In this document: in pieces, positions 55,375 to 63,517 of the stretch | How the letters are laid out: every line of letters starts with the position of its first letter | Numbering within the stretch: the stretch's first letter is position 1 | DNA from: Parvibaculaceae bacterium PLY_AMNH_Bact1 | Lineage (GTDB): Bacteria > Pseudomonadota > Alphaproteobacteria > Parvibaculales > Parvibaculaceae | Direction: 5' to 3' | Assembly (NCBI GenBank): GCA_032881465.1 | Contig: CP126168.1 | Span: forward strand, 3,677,077 to 3,741,076 | Length of the DNA stretch: 64,000 nt | Notes under the pieces: model-generated | What the model was told of the DNA's origin: nothing | Seen by the model: the letters and a program-made list of their open reading frames with translations, nothing else | Database searches by the model: none | Position numbers and translations under genes: made by a program

Positions 55375-56607
55375 TTAAAAGTGATCTGCGACGCGAAGCG
55401 CCAGGCGCTGCGCAACATCTGCCTTCGACATTGAAGGCCAGTCTTCATGGGCATCGGCGGTAATGAGATGAACGCTGTTCATGTCGCCACCCATAATCCC
55501 TGTGCCAGGAGACACATCATTGGCGATGATCCAGTCACACCCTTTGCGCGTCCTTTTAGCTTGTGCGTAATCGACAACATTTTCTGTTTCGGCTGCAAAG
55601 CCGATCACGAGTCCAGGGCGCTGGCTCGCATGCTGGGAGATCGTTCTTAGAATGTCGGGATTTTCTACGAGGGCGAGCGCGGGGGGGGTGCCGCTGCCAT
55701 CCTTTTTCATCTTTTGGTTGGCACTTTGATCCACACGCCAATCTGCAACGGCGGCCGTGCAGACCGCAATGTCTGTCGGCAGCGCGGCTTCGCAGGCTGC
55801 GAGCATTTCGCGTGCCGTCTCCACATGTTTCACGTGAACGCCAACGGGATCAGCTTGGGTCGTCGGCCCCGCAACTAGCGTGGTGTCGGCGCCAAGCCTG
55901 GCAAGAGCTGCAGCGATCGCATGGCCTTGTTTGCCAGATGATCGGTTTGCAATGTAGCGCACCGGATCAATCGGTTCATGAGTAGGGCCGGATGTTACCA
56001 GCGCCGATCTGCCTGAAAGAGGCCGGTCGGCAGGGTTTGCCAGCAACTCTTCAATGGCTTGGACAATCTCCATCGGCTCTGCCATGCGGCCCAGGCCAAA
56101 TTCGCCGCACGCCATATCCCCATCATTGGGACCGACAAAGTGAATGCCATCACCTCGGAGTGTAGCAAGGTTGCGCTGGGTCGCCGCATGATCCCACATG
56201 CGCACATTCATTGCGGGCGCGACGAGGACAGGCTTGTCAGTTGCTAGGAGTGCGGTTGTGGCGAGATCGCTTGCAAGACCACCGGCCATCTTGGCCATAA
56301 GGTCAGCCGTGGCGGGCACCACCACTAAGAGGTCTGCGTCCCGCGAAAGTTGAATATGGCCCATCTCACTTTCCTGGGTGAGATCAAACAGAGATTGGTA
56401 GACCACGTCTTCCGTAAGGCTAGAGACGGAGAGCGGTGTCACAAACTCACCAGCGGCCTGTGTCATAATTGCCCGGACGCTTGCGCCACGTTCGCGCAAC
56501 CGTCGGATCAGCTCGAGGCTCTTGTAAGCTGCAATGCCGCCGCCAATGATCAGCAAGATGCGGCGACCGTTCAGGCTCTGGCCCGGTGGGGACACAGGTG
56601 AGGACAT
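55375..56607 (-). CDS. coaBC: Bifunctional phosphopantothenoylcysteine decarboxylase/synthetase CoaBC
   Basis: A 410-residue fusion. The N-terminal flavoprotein decarboxylase (CoaC) begins I-L-L-I-I-G-G-G-I-A-A-Y-K and has P-A-M-N-V-R-M-W near residue 130. The C-terminal synthetase (CoaB) has T-S-G-P-T-H-E-P-I-D-P-V-R-Y-I-A-N-R-S-S-G-K-Q-G near 208 and D-W-I-I-A-N-D near 363. It carries out two steps of coenzyme A synthesis. Confidence 0.96.
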   Translation of the reverse strand: MSSPVSPPGQSLNGRRILLIIGGGIAAYKSLELIRRLRERGASVRAIMTQAAGEFVTPLSVSSLTEDVVYQSLFDLTQESEMGHIQLSRDADLLVVVPATADLMAKMAGGLASDLATTALLATDKPVLVAPAMNVRMWDHAATQRNLATLRGDGIHFVGPNDGDMACGEFGLGRMAEPMEIVQAIEELLANPADRPLSGRSALVTSGPTHEPIDPVRYIANRSSGKQGHAIAAALARLGADTTLVAGPTTQADPVGVHVKHVETAREMLAACEAALPTDIAVCTAAVADWRVDQSANQKMKKDGSGTPPALALVENPDILRTISQHASQRPGLVIGFAAETENVVDYAQAKRTRKGCDWIIANDVSPGTGIMGGDMNSVHLITADAHEDWPSMSKADVAQRLALRVADHF

Positions 56608-56742
56608 ATGTGAAACTCCTGGAAAGCACGGGGTTCGCTGGACATCAGCTTACCAATGCAATCTGTTGCTGGAGAATATAGGGTTTCACGGTGACTTTGT
56701 GTAGATCAATTTCCCGTTAGAGCGAAAGGACGCGAAATCGGG

Positions 56743-57933
56743 TCAAGTCACGGTAAATGAGACCAGTTTCTCCGGCAAAACCGCACTTGGCATCACACAA
56801 TGGGGGTGGAAAGTTGCAAAAAAGACGTCTGGGTCAATAACAGCCTCCGGCGCTTTGACGCCTGTGCCCGCGATTTTGCCTTCAATAAAGAGTTTCAAAG
56901 CCACAGCAAGCGGCACGCTGGTGATACCCGCCATGCCATCTTTCGGCAGAGCGGTGATGGCTGCCGTGGCGATTGAGGGGCGGCCGTCGGTCCGGCCTTC
57001 TGCGAGGGCAAAGAGGGACGGAAACTTTGGACCGGAAACTTTAGACACGATCCAGGCGACAAAGGATTGAAAGGCTGAGCCGCTCTCTTTTCCTATGGAG
57101 CCGGAAATTTCTGCAGCTGCCTCGTCGATTGTGATGCGGCCCGCATCAATGCGGCGGGACAGATCTTTCAACCCGATCGCATCCAGCCTGTTGAGCACCA
57201 TGGCATTGGACGCCTTGGCAACATGAGGGAAGGTCAAGGGAAGTGTAACGGGTTCCGGATGGCCGACGGTCCAGAGGGTTCGTTTTCCGATACCGGGATA
57301 GGTCACTTTTAAAGGTTGCAGGGGTTTCACGGATGTGAGCCTGCCATCAACCCAGCTTGTGACATTGCCGGAACATTGTTCCATCCAATGGACGAAGGCG
57401 GCGTCCCCGCCTTCTTCGCTGAGATCTAGATCGCCAATAGGCCCGTCCGCATCATCATCAAGGCTCCAACCGGTGATGAGATGATCAATCTCATCGAGAG
57501 CTCTGCATGTTTTGGCTGCAAGCAGATTGGAAATGCCAGGACTTGCTCCCATGCCAACAATGGCCAGCATATTTCGGGCCTTGGCCTTTTCGTCCAAGGC
57601 GAGCATTTCAAGCGTTGGCTCTGGGTCGTCGCAAATGTCGAAATAGGGCGTCCCTGTCTCAATCGCGGCGGTGAGAATGGGCACGCCGAACCGAAAAAAC
57701 GGACCAACGCAATTGAGCACCGCATCGGCCTCATTAAGAGCACCGTGAAGGGCATTCGTGTCCGTGACATCCAATTTGAGGGCGCTTGCCTTTGGTCCGC
57801 ACTTTTTGGCGATCGTGCCGGCGCACTCAAAATCCAGGTCTGTGACGGTGAGGGTGGAAATCTCATCAAACTGCGCAACAGTCTCAGCAGCCTTTGCACC
57901 CATACCACCTGCACCCAGAACCAGAACCTTCAT
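56743..57933 (-). CDS. Saccharopine dehydrogenase-like NAD(P)-binding protein
   Basis: A 396-residue protein with the N-terminal NAD(P) fold V-L-V-L-G-A-G-G-M-G-A-K-A near 3-15 and, further on, D-A-V-L-N-C-V-G-P-F-F-R-F-G near 70-83, the saccharopine dehydrogenase pattern. The C-terminal substrate domain has no clear clue. It may be a lysine-pathway or unrelated oxidoreductase. It stands alone between ubiB and coaBC and so may be an insertion in the usual set. Confidence 0.84.
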   Translation of the reverse strand: MKVLVLGAGGMGAKAAETVAQFDEISTLTVTDLDFECAGTIAKKCGPKASALKLDVTDTNALHGALNEADAVLNCVGPFFRFGVPILTAAIETGTPYFDICDDPEPTLEMLALDEKAKARNMLAIVGMGASPGISNLLAAKTCRALDEIDHLITGWSLDDDADGPIGDLDLSEEGGDAAFVHWMEQCSGNVTSWVDGRLTSVKPLQPLKVTYPGIGKRTLWTVGHPEPVTLPLTFPHVAKASNAMVLNRLDAIGLKDLSRRIDAGRITIDEAAAEISGSIGKESGSAFQSFVAWIVSKVSGPKFPSLFALAEGRTDGRPSIATAAITALPKDGMAGITSVPLAVALKLFIEGKIAGTGVKAPEAVIDPDVFFATFHPHCVMPSAVLPEKLVSFTVT

Positions 57934-58028
57934 GTCATCTCCAAAGCCAATAGCTGAAAAGGGAATGAGAGCTTAGGGGAAGAGGTGGGGTTTGTCGTCC
58001 AGAGCTGAAAGTTCGGATGAAGGCAGAT

Positions 58029-59651
58029 CTAAAGTATTTGTGTGACTGCCAATGCAACGAGTGCCAGTGCTGCGACCCACAAAGCCGAGCGGCTCCAGGC
58101 TGCCTCAGTCCTTTGTGCTCTGCCAATGGCATCAGCGGTGCTGGGATGCAACCTGATCCCGTCACCGTCAATGTTATCGCTTACCAGGCGCGCTGTTTTT
58201 TCAGCCCGGTCAATAAAATCTGGCAGATGGCTGACAACACGGCCGAGTGCTGCCGCCCCGTCAGTTGCGTCCTGGATCATGCCTTCAGGTCCAAGACGCT
58301 CGGCCATCCAAGCGGCGAGGATGGGTTCTGCGCTGTCCCATATATTATGTTCGGGATCGAAATGACGCGCGACGCCTTCAACCACCACCATCGTTTTCTG
58401 AAGCAGGATCAGCTCAGGCCGTGTCTCCATGTCAAACTGGTCGGTGACAAGGAAGAGCTGCGCCAACAGGCGGCCCATAGAGACATCTTTGGCGTCTTTT
58501 CCAAAGATAGGTTCACCAATGGAGCGCAGCGCCTGGGCAAATGTATCGACATTCTTGTCTTCAGGAACATATCCGGCTTCGAAGTGAATTTCAGCGACCC
58601 GTCGATAGTCGCGTCTAACAAATCCAAACAGGATCTCGGCGAGGAACCGCCGTGACCGTTGATCAAGGCGGCCCATGATTCCGAAATCAACAGCGACCAG
58701 CGATCCATCCTTGTCGACAAACAGGTTCCCCTGATGCATGTCCGCGTGAAAGAAGCCGTCTCTCAGCGCGTGTGTCAGGAAGGTCTGGATCACCCGTGTG
58801 CCGAGCTCCGCCATATCGTGACCGGCTGCCGCAACCGCTTCTGCATCGCTGGCGGGAATGCCGTCAATCCATTCCATGGTCATGACGCGCCGCGCCGTGC
58901 GTTCCCAGTCTATTTCTGGAACCCTGAAATGCTTATCGCCTGCCGTATTTTGCGCCATCTCCGACATGGCGGCTGCCTCAAGACGCAGATCCATCTCAAG
59001 CGCCACACTGTCCGCCAGCGTTTGCACAACTTCGACAGGTCGCAGACGTCGGGCGGACGGCTGGAGTCGCTCAATCAGGCGCGCAACCCAGAAGAAACTT
59101 TCAAGGTCAGCAGCAAACCGTTTCTCCACGTCTGGGCGCAGCACTTTGACCGCGACAGGGCGATAGGCGAGCCCGTCAGGACGGTCTCCCTCGGAACGTT
59201 CCGCATCTGCAATGGTTGCTTTGTGAACTTGCGCAATAGAAGCCGCCGCGACAGGCTCACCAAGATCGACAAAAAGATCATCCACCTTTTGGCCAAGGTC
59301 GCTCTCAATCGTCTTGATGGCGACGGTCTGATCGAAGGGAGGCAGCTTGTCGCGAAGGAGCGCTAGGTCGCCCGCAAGCTCGGGTCCGATTATGTCCGCA
59401 CGGGTTGCCAGAAACTGCCCGAGTTTGATGTAGGACGGGCCCAATACCTGCAAGGCGGTGGACAGTCGTTCTGCATCATCGTTGCTTGCATCGGGTTTGG
59501 GTTCCCAAGGGAAGCGGACTGAGGCGAGGGAACGGCCGATTTTCACAACCGCTGGAACATCGTCTTCGAACTCTGGCGGAAACAACGCATCATAGCGTGC
59601 CATCACGCGGCCAGCACGCACAAGTCGGATCATGTTGCGAAACGTGCCCAT
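58029..59651 (-). CDS. ubiB: Ubiquinone biosynthesis ABC1/UbiB kinase-like protein
   Basis: A 540-residue protein from the ATG at 59651, which starts just after ubiE and gives the typical opening; a GTG at 59693 would overlap ubiE. The KxGQ region is seen as P-S-Y-I-K-L-G-Q-F-L-A-T-R-A-D near residue 90. Kinase-like parts include A-V-K-V-L-R-P near 165 and F-H-A-D-M-H-Q-G-N-L near 300, then D-F-G-I-M-G-R. Two membrane segments lie at the C-terminus (A-L-W-V-A-A-L-A-L-V-A-L-A-V is clear). It supports ubiquinone synthesis. Confidence 0.94.
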   Translation of the reverse strand: MGTFRNMIRLVRAGRVMARYDALFPPEFEDDVPAVVKIGRSLASVRFPWEPKPDASNDDAERLSTALQVLGPSYIKLGQFLATRADIIGPELAGDLALLRDKLPPFDQTVAIKTIESDLGQKVDDLFVDLGEPVAAASIAQVHKATIADAERSEGDRPDGLAYRPVAVKVLRPDVEKRFAADLESFFWVARLIERLQPSARRLRPVEVVQTLADSVALEMDLRLEAAAMSEMAQNTAGDKHFRVPEIDWERTARRVMTMEWIDGIPASDAEAVAAAGHDMAELGTRVIQTFLTHALRDGFFHADMHQGNLFVDKDGSLVAVDFGIMGRLDQRSRRFLAEILFGFVRRDYRRVAEIHFEAGYVPEDKNVDTFAQALRSIGEPIFGKDAKDVSMGRLLAQLFLVTDQFDMETRPELILLQKTMVVVEGVARHFDPEHNIWDSAEPILAAWMAERLGPEGMIQDATDGAAALGRVVSHLPDFIDRAEKTARLVSDNIDGDGIRLHPSTADAIGRAQRTEAAWSRSALWVAALALVALAVTQIL

Positions 59652-59655
59652 GGAT

Positions 59656-60441
59656 TTAAATCCGCCAGCCCCAATGAAGGGCGACAATGCCACCGCTCAA
59701 GCTTTGATACTGAACATTCTCAAAACCGGCATCTTCAATCATGGTCTTAAAGACATCGGGTTTCGGAAACTGGCGGGTGCTTTCGATAAGATATTGATAG
59801 GGGCCTGCATCGCCGGTCACCGCTTTGCCAATAGGCGGGATCGCATTGAACGACAAGAAGTCATACACCTGCTGCAGTTCAGGCGTGACCATGTGCGACA
59901 TTTCCAAAACCACAAACCGCCCGCCTGGTTTGAGAACCCGGTAAGCGTCGCTCAGGGCGTTTTGCATACGGGTGACATTGCGAATGCCCAGCGCAATGGA
60001 ATAGGCATCAAAATGCCGGTCAGGGAAAGGGAGCGTCTCCGCGTCGCCGCAGATGAATTCCGTGCGGTCTGAATAGCCCAGCTCATCAGCGCGGGACCGT
60101 CCCACCTCAAGCATGTGATCATTGATATCGCAAACTGTGACTTGGGCGTTTGGTCCAGCGCGATCCAGCGCGCGAAAGGCGATGTCACCGGTGCCGCCTG
60201 CGACGTCGATTAGGTGCCAGGGGCGATTATTCCGTGGGGGTGCCAGCTTGTCGACCATGGCCTGTTTCCAGGCCCGGTGAAGGCCCACCGTCATAAGGTC
60301 ATTCATCAGATCATAGCGATCGGCGACCTTTTCGAAGACGGAATAAACCAGCCGTGTTTTTTCCTCTTCGGAAACTGGCTTGAACCCGAAATGCTTGGCT
60401 CTGCTGTCATCAGCATATTTGTCTGGGTCGGCGGACGTCAT
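59656..60441 (-). CDS. ubiE: Ubiquinone/menaquinone C-methyltransferase UbiE
   Basis: A 261-residue SAM-dependent methyltransferase. The UbiE signatures Y-D-L-M-N-D-L-M-T-V-G-L-H-R near residue 43 and D-V-A-G-G-T-G-D-I-A near 74 are clear, as is R-N-V-T-R-M near 155. It methylates the quinone ring at C2. It pairs with ubiB on the same strand and is divergent from mutM. Confidence 0.97.
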   Translation of the reverse strand: MTSADPDKYADDSRAKHFGFKPVSEEEKTRLVYSVFEKVADRYDLMNDLMTVGLHRAWKQAMVDKLAPPRNNRPWHLIDVAGGTGDIAFRALDRAGPNAQVTVCDINDHMLEVGRSRADELGYSDRTEFICGDAETLPFPDRHFDAYSIALGIRNVTRMQNALSDAYRVLKPGGRFVVLEMSHMVTPELQQVYDFLSFNAIPPIGKAVTGDAGPYQYLIESTRQFPKPDVFKTMIEDAGFENVQYQSLSGGIVALHWGWRI

Positions 60442-60459
60442 AAAAAATACTTAGCCTGA

Positions 60460-60520
60460 AGCCATTCCAGAAAAAGTGCCAAATCAGACCTGGCCGGTTT
60501 TTCGTCCGGAATGGCGAAAA
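60460..60520. repeat. Dispersed intergenic nested palindrome, copy 5
   Basis: Outer arms GCCATTCC (60461-60468) and GGAATGGC (60508-60515), changed in both arms relative to copy 2. Inner arms AAAAA/TTTTT. It lies between the divergent ubiE and mutM genes. Confidence 0.72.
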
Positions 60521-60667
60521 GAAAACAACTGGGAACATTTTGCGTAGCAAATGTTCCTGGCGCCGGACCATAGCGGAAGCGGCAGAACCGCGCTACTTTG
60601 CGCCCTTCTTTCTTAATGTGCCCTTTCGACGCGTGCCTTGGACGTGCTGCTGGACGGATCAGATCTC

Positions 60668-61567
60668 ATGCCTGAACTCCCTGAAGTTGAAACCGTCCGA
60701 AGAGGGCTTGAACCCTCCATGGATGGGAAAGTGATTGACCGTTTGGAGGTTCGCCGCCCCAATCTGCGGTTTCCCTTCCCAAGAGGGTTTGCGAAGCAGG
60801 TCTCCGGGCAATGTGTCACCAGCCTCAGCCGCCGGGCCAAATATCTGCTCATTCACCTGCAAAACGGCCAGGTCCTGTTGTCTCACCTAGGCATGTCTGG
60901 GCGATTTACCATCTGCCCGCCAGAAGGCGTTGAGAACGTGCCGGGCACCTTCACTCATGACGGAAGCAAGGCAGCGCCAGATGGGACGGGAAAGCATGAC
61001 CATGTGGTGTTTCACATGGAAGGCGGCACACGCATCGTCTATTCCGACCATCGCAGGTTTGGATATATGGACCTGATCGCAGAAGAGACCCTGGCGCAGT
61101 CAAAGCACTTGGCGGGATTAGGGCCGGAGCCGAATGGCAACGCGTTTTCGGCTGTTAGCTTGGCGGACGCTTTGCGGGGAAAGAAGACACCCATCAAATC
61201 AGCCCTGCTCGATCAGCGGGTCGTGGCGGGCTTGGGCAACATATATGTATGCGAGGCGCTCTATCGTGCCCGCATCTCACCCAAACGCACCGCAGCGACA
61301 ATTGCCGGCAAAGGACCCAAGCCTCCCCTGCGGGCTGAACGGTTAGCCCCAATAATCCGCGACGTTATTAATGAAGCCATTGAGGCCGGGGGCTCGACAC
61401 TCCGTGATTATGCGCAAGCCGACGGCGAACTTGGCTACTTTCAACACCGCTTTCAGATTTACGGACGTGAAGGGGAGGCTTGTCTCACAAAGGGCTGCAC
61501 CGCTAGGGTGGCGCGCATTGTTCAGAGCGGTCGGTCGAGCTTCTATTGCCCGTCTTGTCAGCGCTAA
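60668..61567 (+). CDS. mutM: Formamidopyrimidine-DNA glycosylase MutM
   Basis: A 299-residue Fpg. The ATG at 60668 is certain because the mature enzyme needs Pro2 and Glu3 (M-P-E-L-P-E-V-E-T); a longer frame from 60638 must be discarded. The zinc finger C-L-T-K-G-C plus C-P-S-C at the C-terminus binds DNA. It removes 8-oxoguanine and opened purines. An insert at residues 100-115 ([12 protein letters not shown]) is common in alphaproteobacteria. Confidence 0.97.
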   Translation: MPELPEVETVRRGLEPSMDGKVIDRLEVRRPNLRFPFPRGFAKQVSGQCVTSLSRRAKYLLIHLQNGQVLLSHLGMSGRFTICPPEGVENVPGTFTHDGSKAAPDGTGKHDHVVFHMEGGTRIVYSDHRRFGYMDLIAEETLAQSKHLAGLGPEPNGNAFSAVSLADALRGKKTPIKSALLDQRVVAGLGNIYVCEALYRARISPKRTAATIAGKGPKPPLRAERLAPIIRDVINEAIEAGGSTLRDYAQADGELGYFQHRFQIYGREGEACLTKGCTARVARIVQSGRSSFYCPSCQR

Positions 61568-61625
61568 AGCTTGTTGCAGCAAAAGTGGATCACCGGTTTT
61601 GCAGTTCGCAACAAGCGCCATAAAG
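61566..61625. repeat. Dispersed intergenic nested palindrome, copy 6
   Basis: Outer arms GCTTGTTGC (61569-61577) and GCAACAAGC (61608-61616); inner arms GCAAAA and TTTTGC. It starts inside the mutM TAA stop codon. Confidence 0.75.
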
Positions 61626-61688
61626 ATTCTAGGGTTGGATGCAACCAACCCCAGCGGATGAAACATAAAGTGAAGAGGGTGCACCATC

Positions 61689-62462
61689 ATGGCCTATGAG
61701 ACGATCAAGACAGAAACACGTGGCAAGGTCGGTCTCATTACCCTGGATCGACCAGAAGCGCTGAACGCGCTGAACAATCAATTGGTTGATGAACTGGTCG
61801 AAGCGGTGGCGGTTTATGACGCCGACGAGGCGATCGGATGCATTGTCGTTACCGGATCGGAGAAGGCGTTTGCCGCTGGCGCTGACATCAAAGAGATGCA
61901 GCCCAAATCCTACATGGATGTCTATAAAGAGGATCTCTTTGCAAAAGCCGGTCAGATCGCAGACTGCCGCACACCGACCATTGCTGCTGTTTCCGGCTAT
62001 GCGCTTGGCGGTGGATGCGAGCTTGCGATGATGTGCGACTTCATCCTTGCGGGTGATAATGCCCGGTTTGGTCAGCCCGAAATCAACTTAGGCGTCATTC
62101 CAGGAATTGGGGGTACTCAGCGTCTCACCCGGTTTGTTGGTAAGTCGAAAGCCATGGAGATGTGCCTTACGGGTCGCATGATGGAAGCCGATGAAGCAGA
62201 ACGCGCGGGCCTGGTGAGCCGGGTAGTGCCAAAAGAGTCTCTTTTGGAAGAGGCGCTGAAAGCAGCTGAAACCATTGCGTCCAAATCCCTGCCTGTGGCG
62301 ATGATGGCCAAGGAGGCCGTGAACCGCGCGTACGAAGTGACGTTGAACGAAGGCATTCAGTTTGAGCGCCGTGTGTTCCACTCGCTCTTTGCGACAGAAG
62401 ATCAGTCTGAAGGCATGGCAGCCTTCGTCGACAAGCGCACGCCCCAATTCAAAAACCGATAG
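61689..62462 (+). CDS. Enoyl-CoA hydratase
   Basis: A 257-residue crotonase with all landmarks of short-chain enoyl-CoA hydratase: [11 protein letters not shown] near residue 19, [10 protein letters not shown] near 61 for CoA, catalytic Glu residues in [10 protein letters not shown] near 104-113 and [10 protein letters not shown] near 133-142. It hydrates 2-enoyl-CoA in beta-oxidation. It lies between mutM and rpsT, its usual place in alphaproteobacteria near the origin. Confidence 0.95.
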   Translation: MAYETIKTETRGKVGLITLDRPEALNALNNQLVDELVEAVAVYDADEAIGCIVVTGSEKAFAAGADIKEMQPKSYMDVYKEDLFAKAGQIADCRTPTIAAVSGYALGGGCELAMMCDFILAGDNARFGQPEINLGVIPGIGGTQRLTRFVGKSKAMEMCLTGRMMEADEAERAGLVSRVVPKESLLEEALKAAETIASKSLPVAMMAKEAVNRAYEVTLNEGIQFERRVFHSLFATEDQSEGMAAFVDKRTPQFKNR

Positions 62463-62529
62463 AGGCCAAAAACCGGTAGGCCCGCGTTTGACGGCAAAAA
62501 ATCGGCAGAAATTGGCGCCAAATGGGTTG

Positions 62530-62558
62530 TTGACGGACCTTTGAGGCCCTTGTATAAC
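62530..62558 (+). promoter_or_regulatory. Sigma-70 type promoter of rpsT
   Basis: TTGACG at 62530-62535, a 17-base spacer, and TATAAC at 62553-62558. It leaves a leader of about 115 bases before the rpsT ATG. Confidence 0.75.
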
Positions 62559-62679
62559 GCCCGCTCTCTCATGACCGGGCATCTTATCGAGCTGCCGGGC
62601 CGTGTGACATGAATTCACCGCCAGAACCCAGCTCTGATCTACCGATAGACAGAGCGTTTGCGAGAAACGGACACGACCG

Positions 62680-62946
62680 ATGGCCAATACCAAGTCGGCA
62701 AAAAAAGCGATCCGCCAGATTGAGCGTCGCACCGCTGTAAACAAGAACCGCCGCACACAGATGCGCTCGCAGGTTCGCAAAGTCGAAGAGGCCATTGCGG
62801 CAGGCGATCAGTCGGCAGCAAACGACGCTCTCAAAGCTGCTCAGCCGGAAATCATGCGCTGCGCGCAAAAAGGGATCCTGCACAAAAACACAGCGTCTCG
62901 GAAAGTCTCCCGTCTGGCCCAGCGCGTCAAAGCAATTGGTGCTTGA
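62680..62946 (+). CDS. rpsT: Small ribosomal subunit protein S20
   Basis: An 88-residue basic S20. It begins [13 protein letters not shown] and ends with [12 protein letters not shown], both typical. It binds 16S rRNA. In many alphaproteobacteria dnaA is the next gene downstream; here the next frame is a rhodanese after a 571-bp gap. Confidence 0.97.
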   Translation: MANTKSAKKAIRQIERRTAVNKNRRTQMRSQVRKVEEAIAAGDQSAANDALKAAQPEIMRCAQKGILHKNTASRKVSRLAQRVKAIGA

Positions 62947-63005
62947 GGGATTTCCTCCAAGTATCTGTTAAATAAAGGATAGAGCGCTCAGCGCGATCCG
63001 AAACG

Positions 63006-63041
63006 ACCCCGACAACCTCTATGGTTTCGGGGTTTTGTTTT
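63006..63041 (+). terminator. Intrinsic terminator of rpsT
   Basis: ACCCCGA (63006-63012) pairs with TCGGGGT (63027-63033), followed by TTTGTTTTG. It lies 59 bases after rpsT. Confidence 0.82.
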
Positions 63042-63131
63042 GCGCAAACGCATGAGCGTCAGTGACAAACACAACGTGATGATGCGTCTAGTAGGTGCAC
63101 GGGTTTAAATCGCTACATTTTGTGATCAACA

Positions 63132-63157
63132 TAAATCGGCTTGCACAAGCCGATTTA
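63132..63157. repeat. Perfect 12-base-arm palindrome in the rpsT-rhodanese gap
   Basis: TAAATCGGCTTG (63132-63143), CA, CAAGCCGATTTA (63146-63157). The arms match perfectly with only two bases between them, so a DNA-binding site or cruciform is as likely as an RNA hairpin. Confidence 0.6.
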
Positions 63158-63517
63158 GAGCGGTCAAATTTTTGTCGTGTAAGTGACATGGCGTGTGCGT
63201 TTTGCAACAGCTTGCGCCTTAAACGTCGTGCATGCGGACTCTTGCAAACTTTTTTTGACGGATTCGTCCACAGGCTACTTGCCACTTTCGTCGTCTCCCA
63301 GTATGGTTATCAGCCTCGGTTGACGGCAATGATTACTTGGTTTGTAAGTAGTGATTACCTGTTTTAAAGTATTCATTTTCCAAAACCCGAGACGTCCAAA
63401 GTATTTACTTTAGAGGCGACAGTCCGACCCAAGATCGGACTCAGTCGAAGAGCGCCGTTGTGCTGGAACGGTGACAGGTTTGGTCGGCCTGTACTTAAGG
63501 GGAGAGATGCGGAGCAC

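Larger units (their letters stand above)
62947..63517. other. Long AT-rich intergenic region after rpsT
   Basis: A 571-bp gap. It holds the rpsT terminator, a perfect 26-base palindrome, a 14-base palindrome AAAGTA-TT-TACTTT (63398-63411), and a leader hairpin AGTCCGA (63421-63427) / TCGGACT (63435-63441) before the rhodanese gene. Three GANTC sites lie at 63237, 63261 and 63438. Only a weak DnaA-box-like TCGTCCACA at 63265 was found. A 90-codon frame at 63095-63367 lacks any family feature and is not called. Confidence 0.5.

Noticed and set aside
63095..63367. A 90-codon plus-strand frame in the rpsT-rhodanese gap
   Set aside because: It starts at GTG, crosses a perfect palindrome, has no ribosome binding site of note and no family pattern. 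Left as uncoding until homologues are shown.
62947..63517. Firm call of oriC
   Set aside because: Only one weak DnaA-box-like sequence was seen and dnaA is not in the window.
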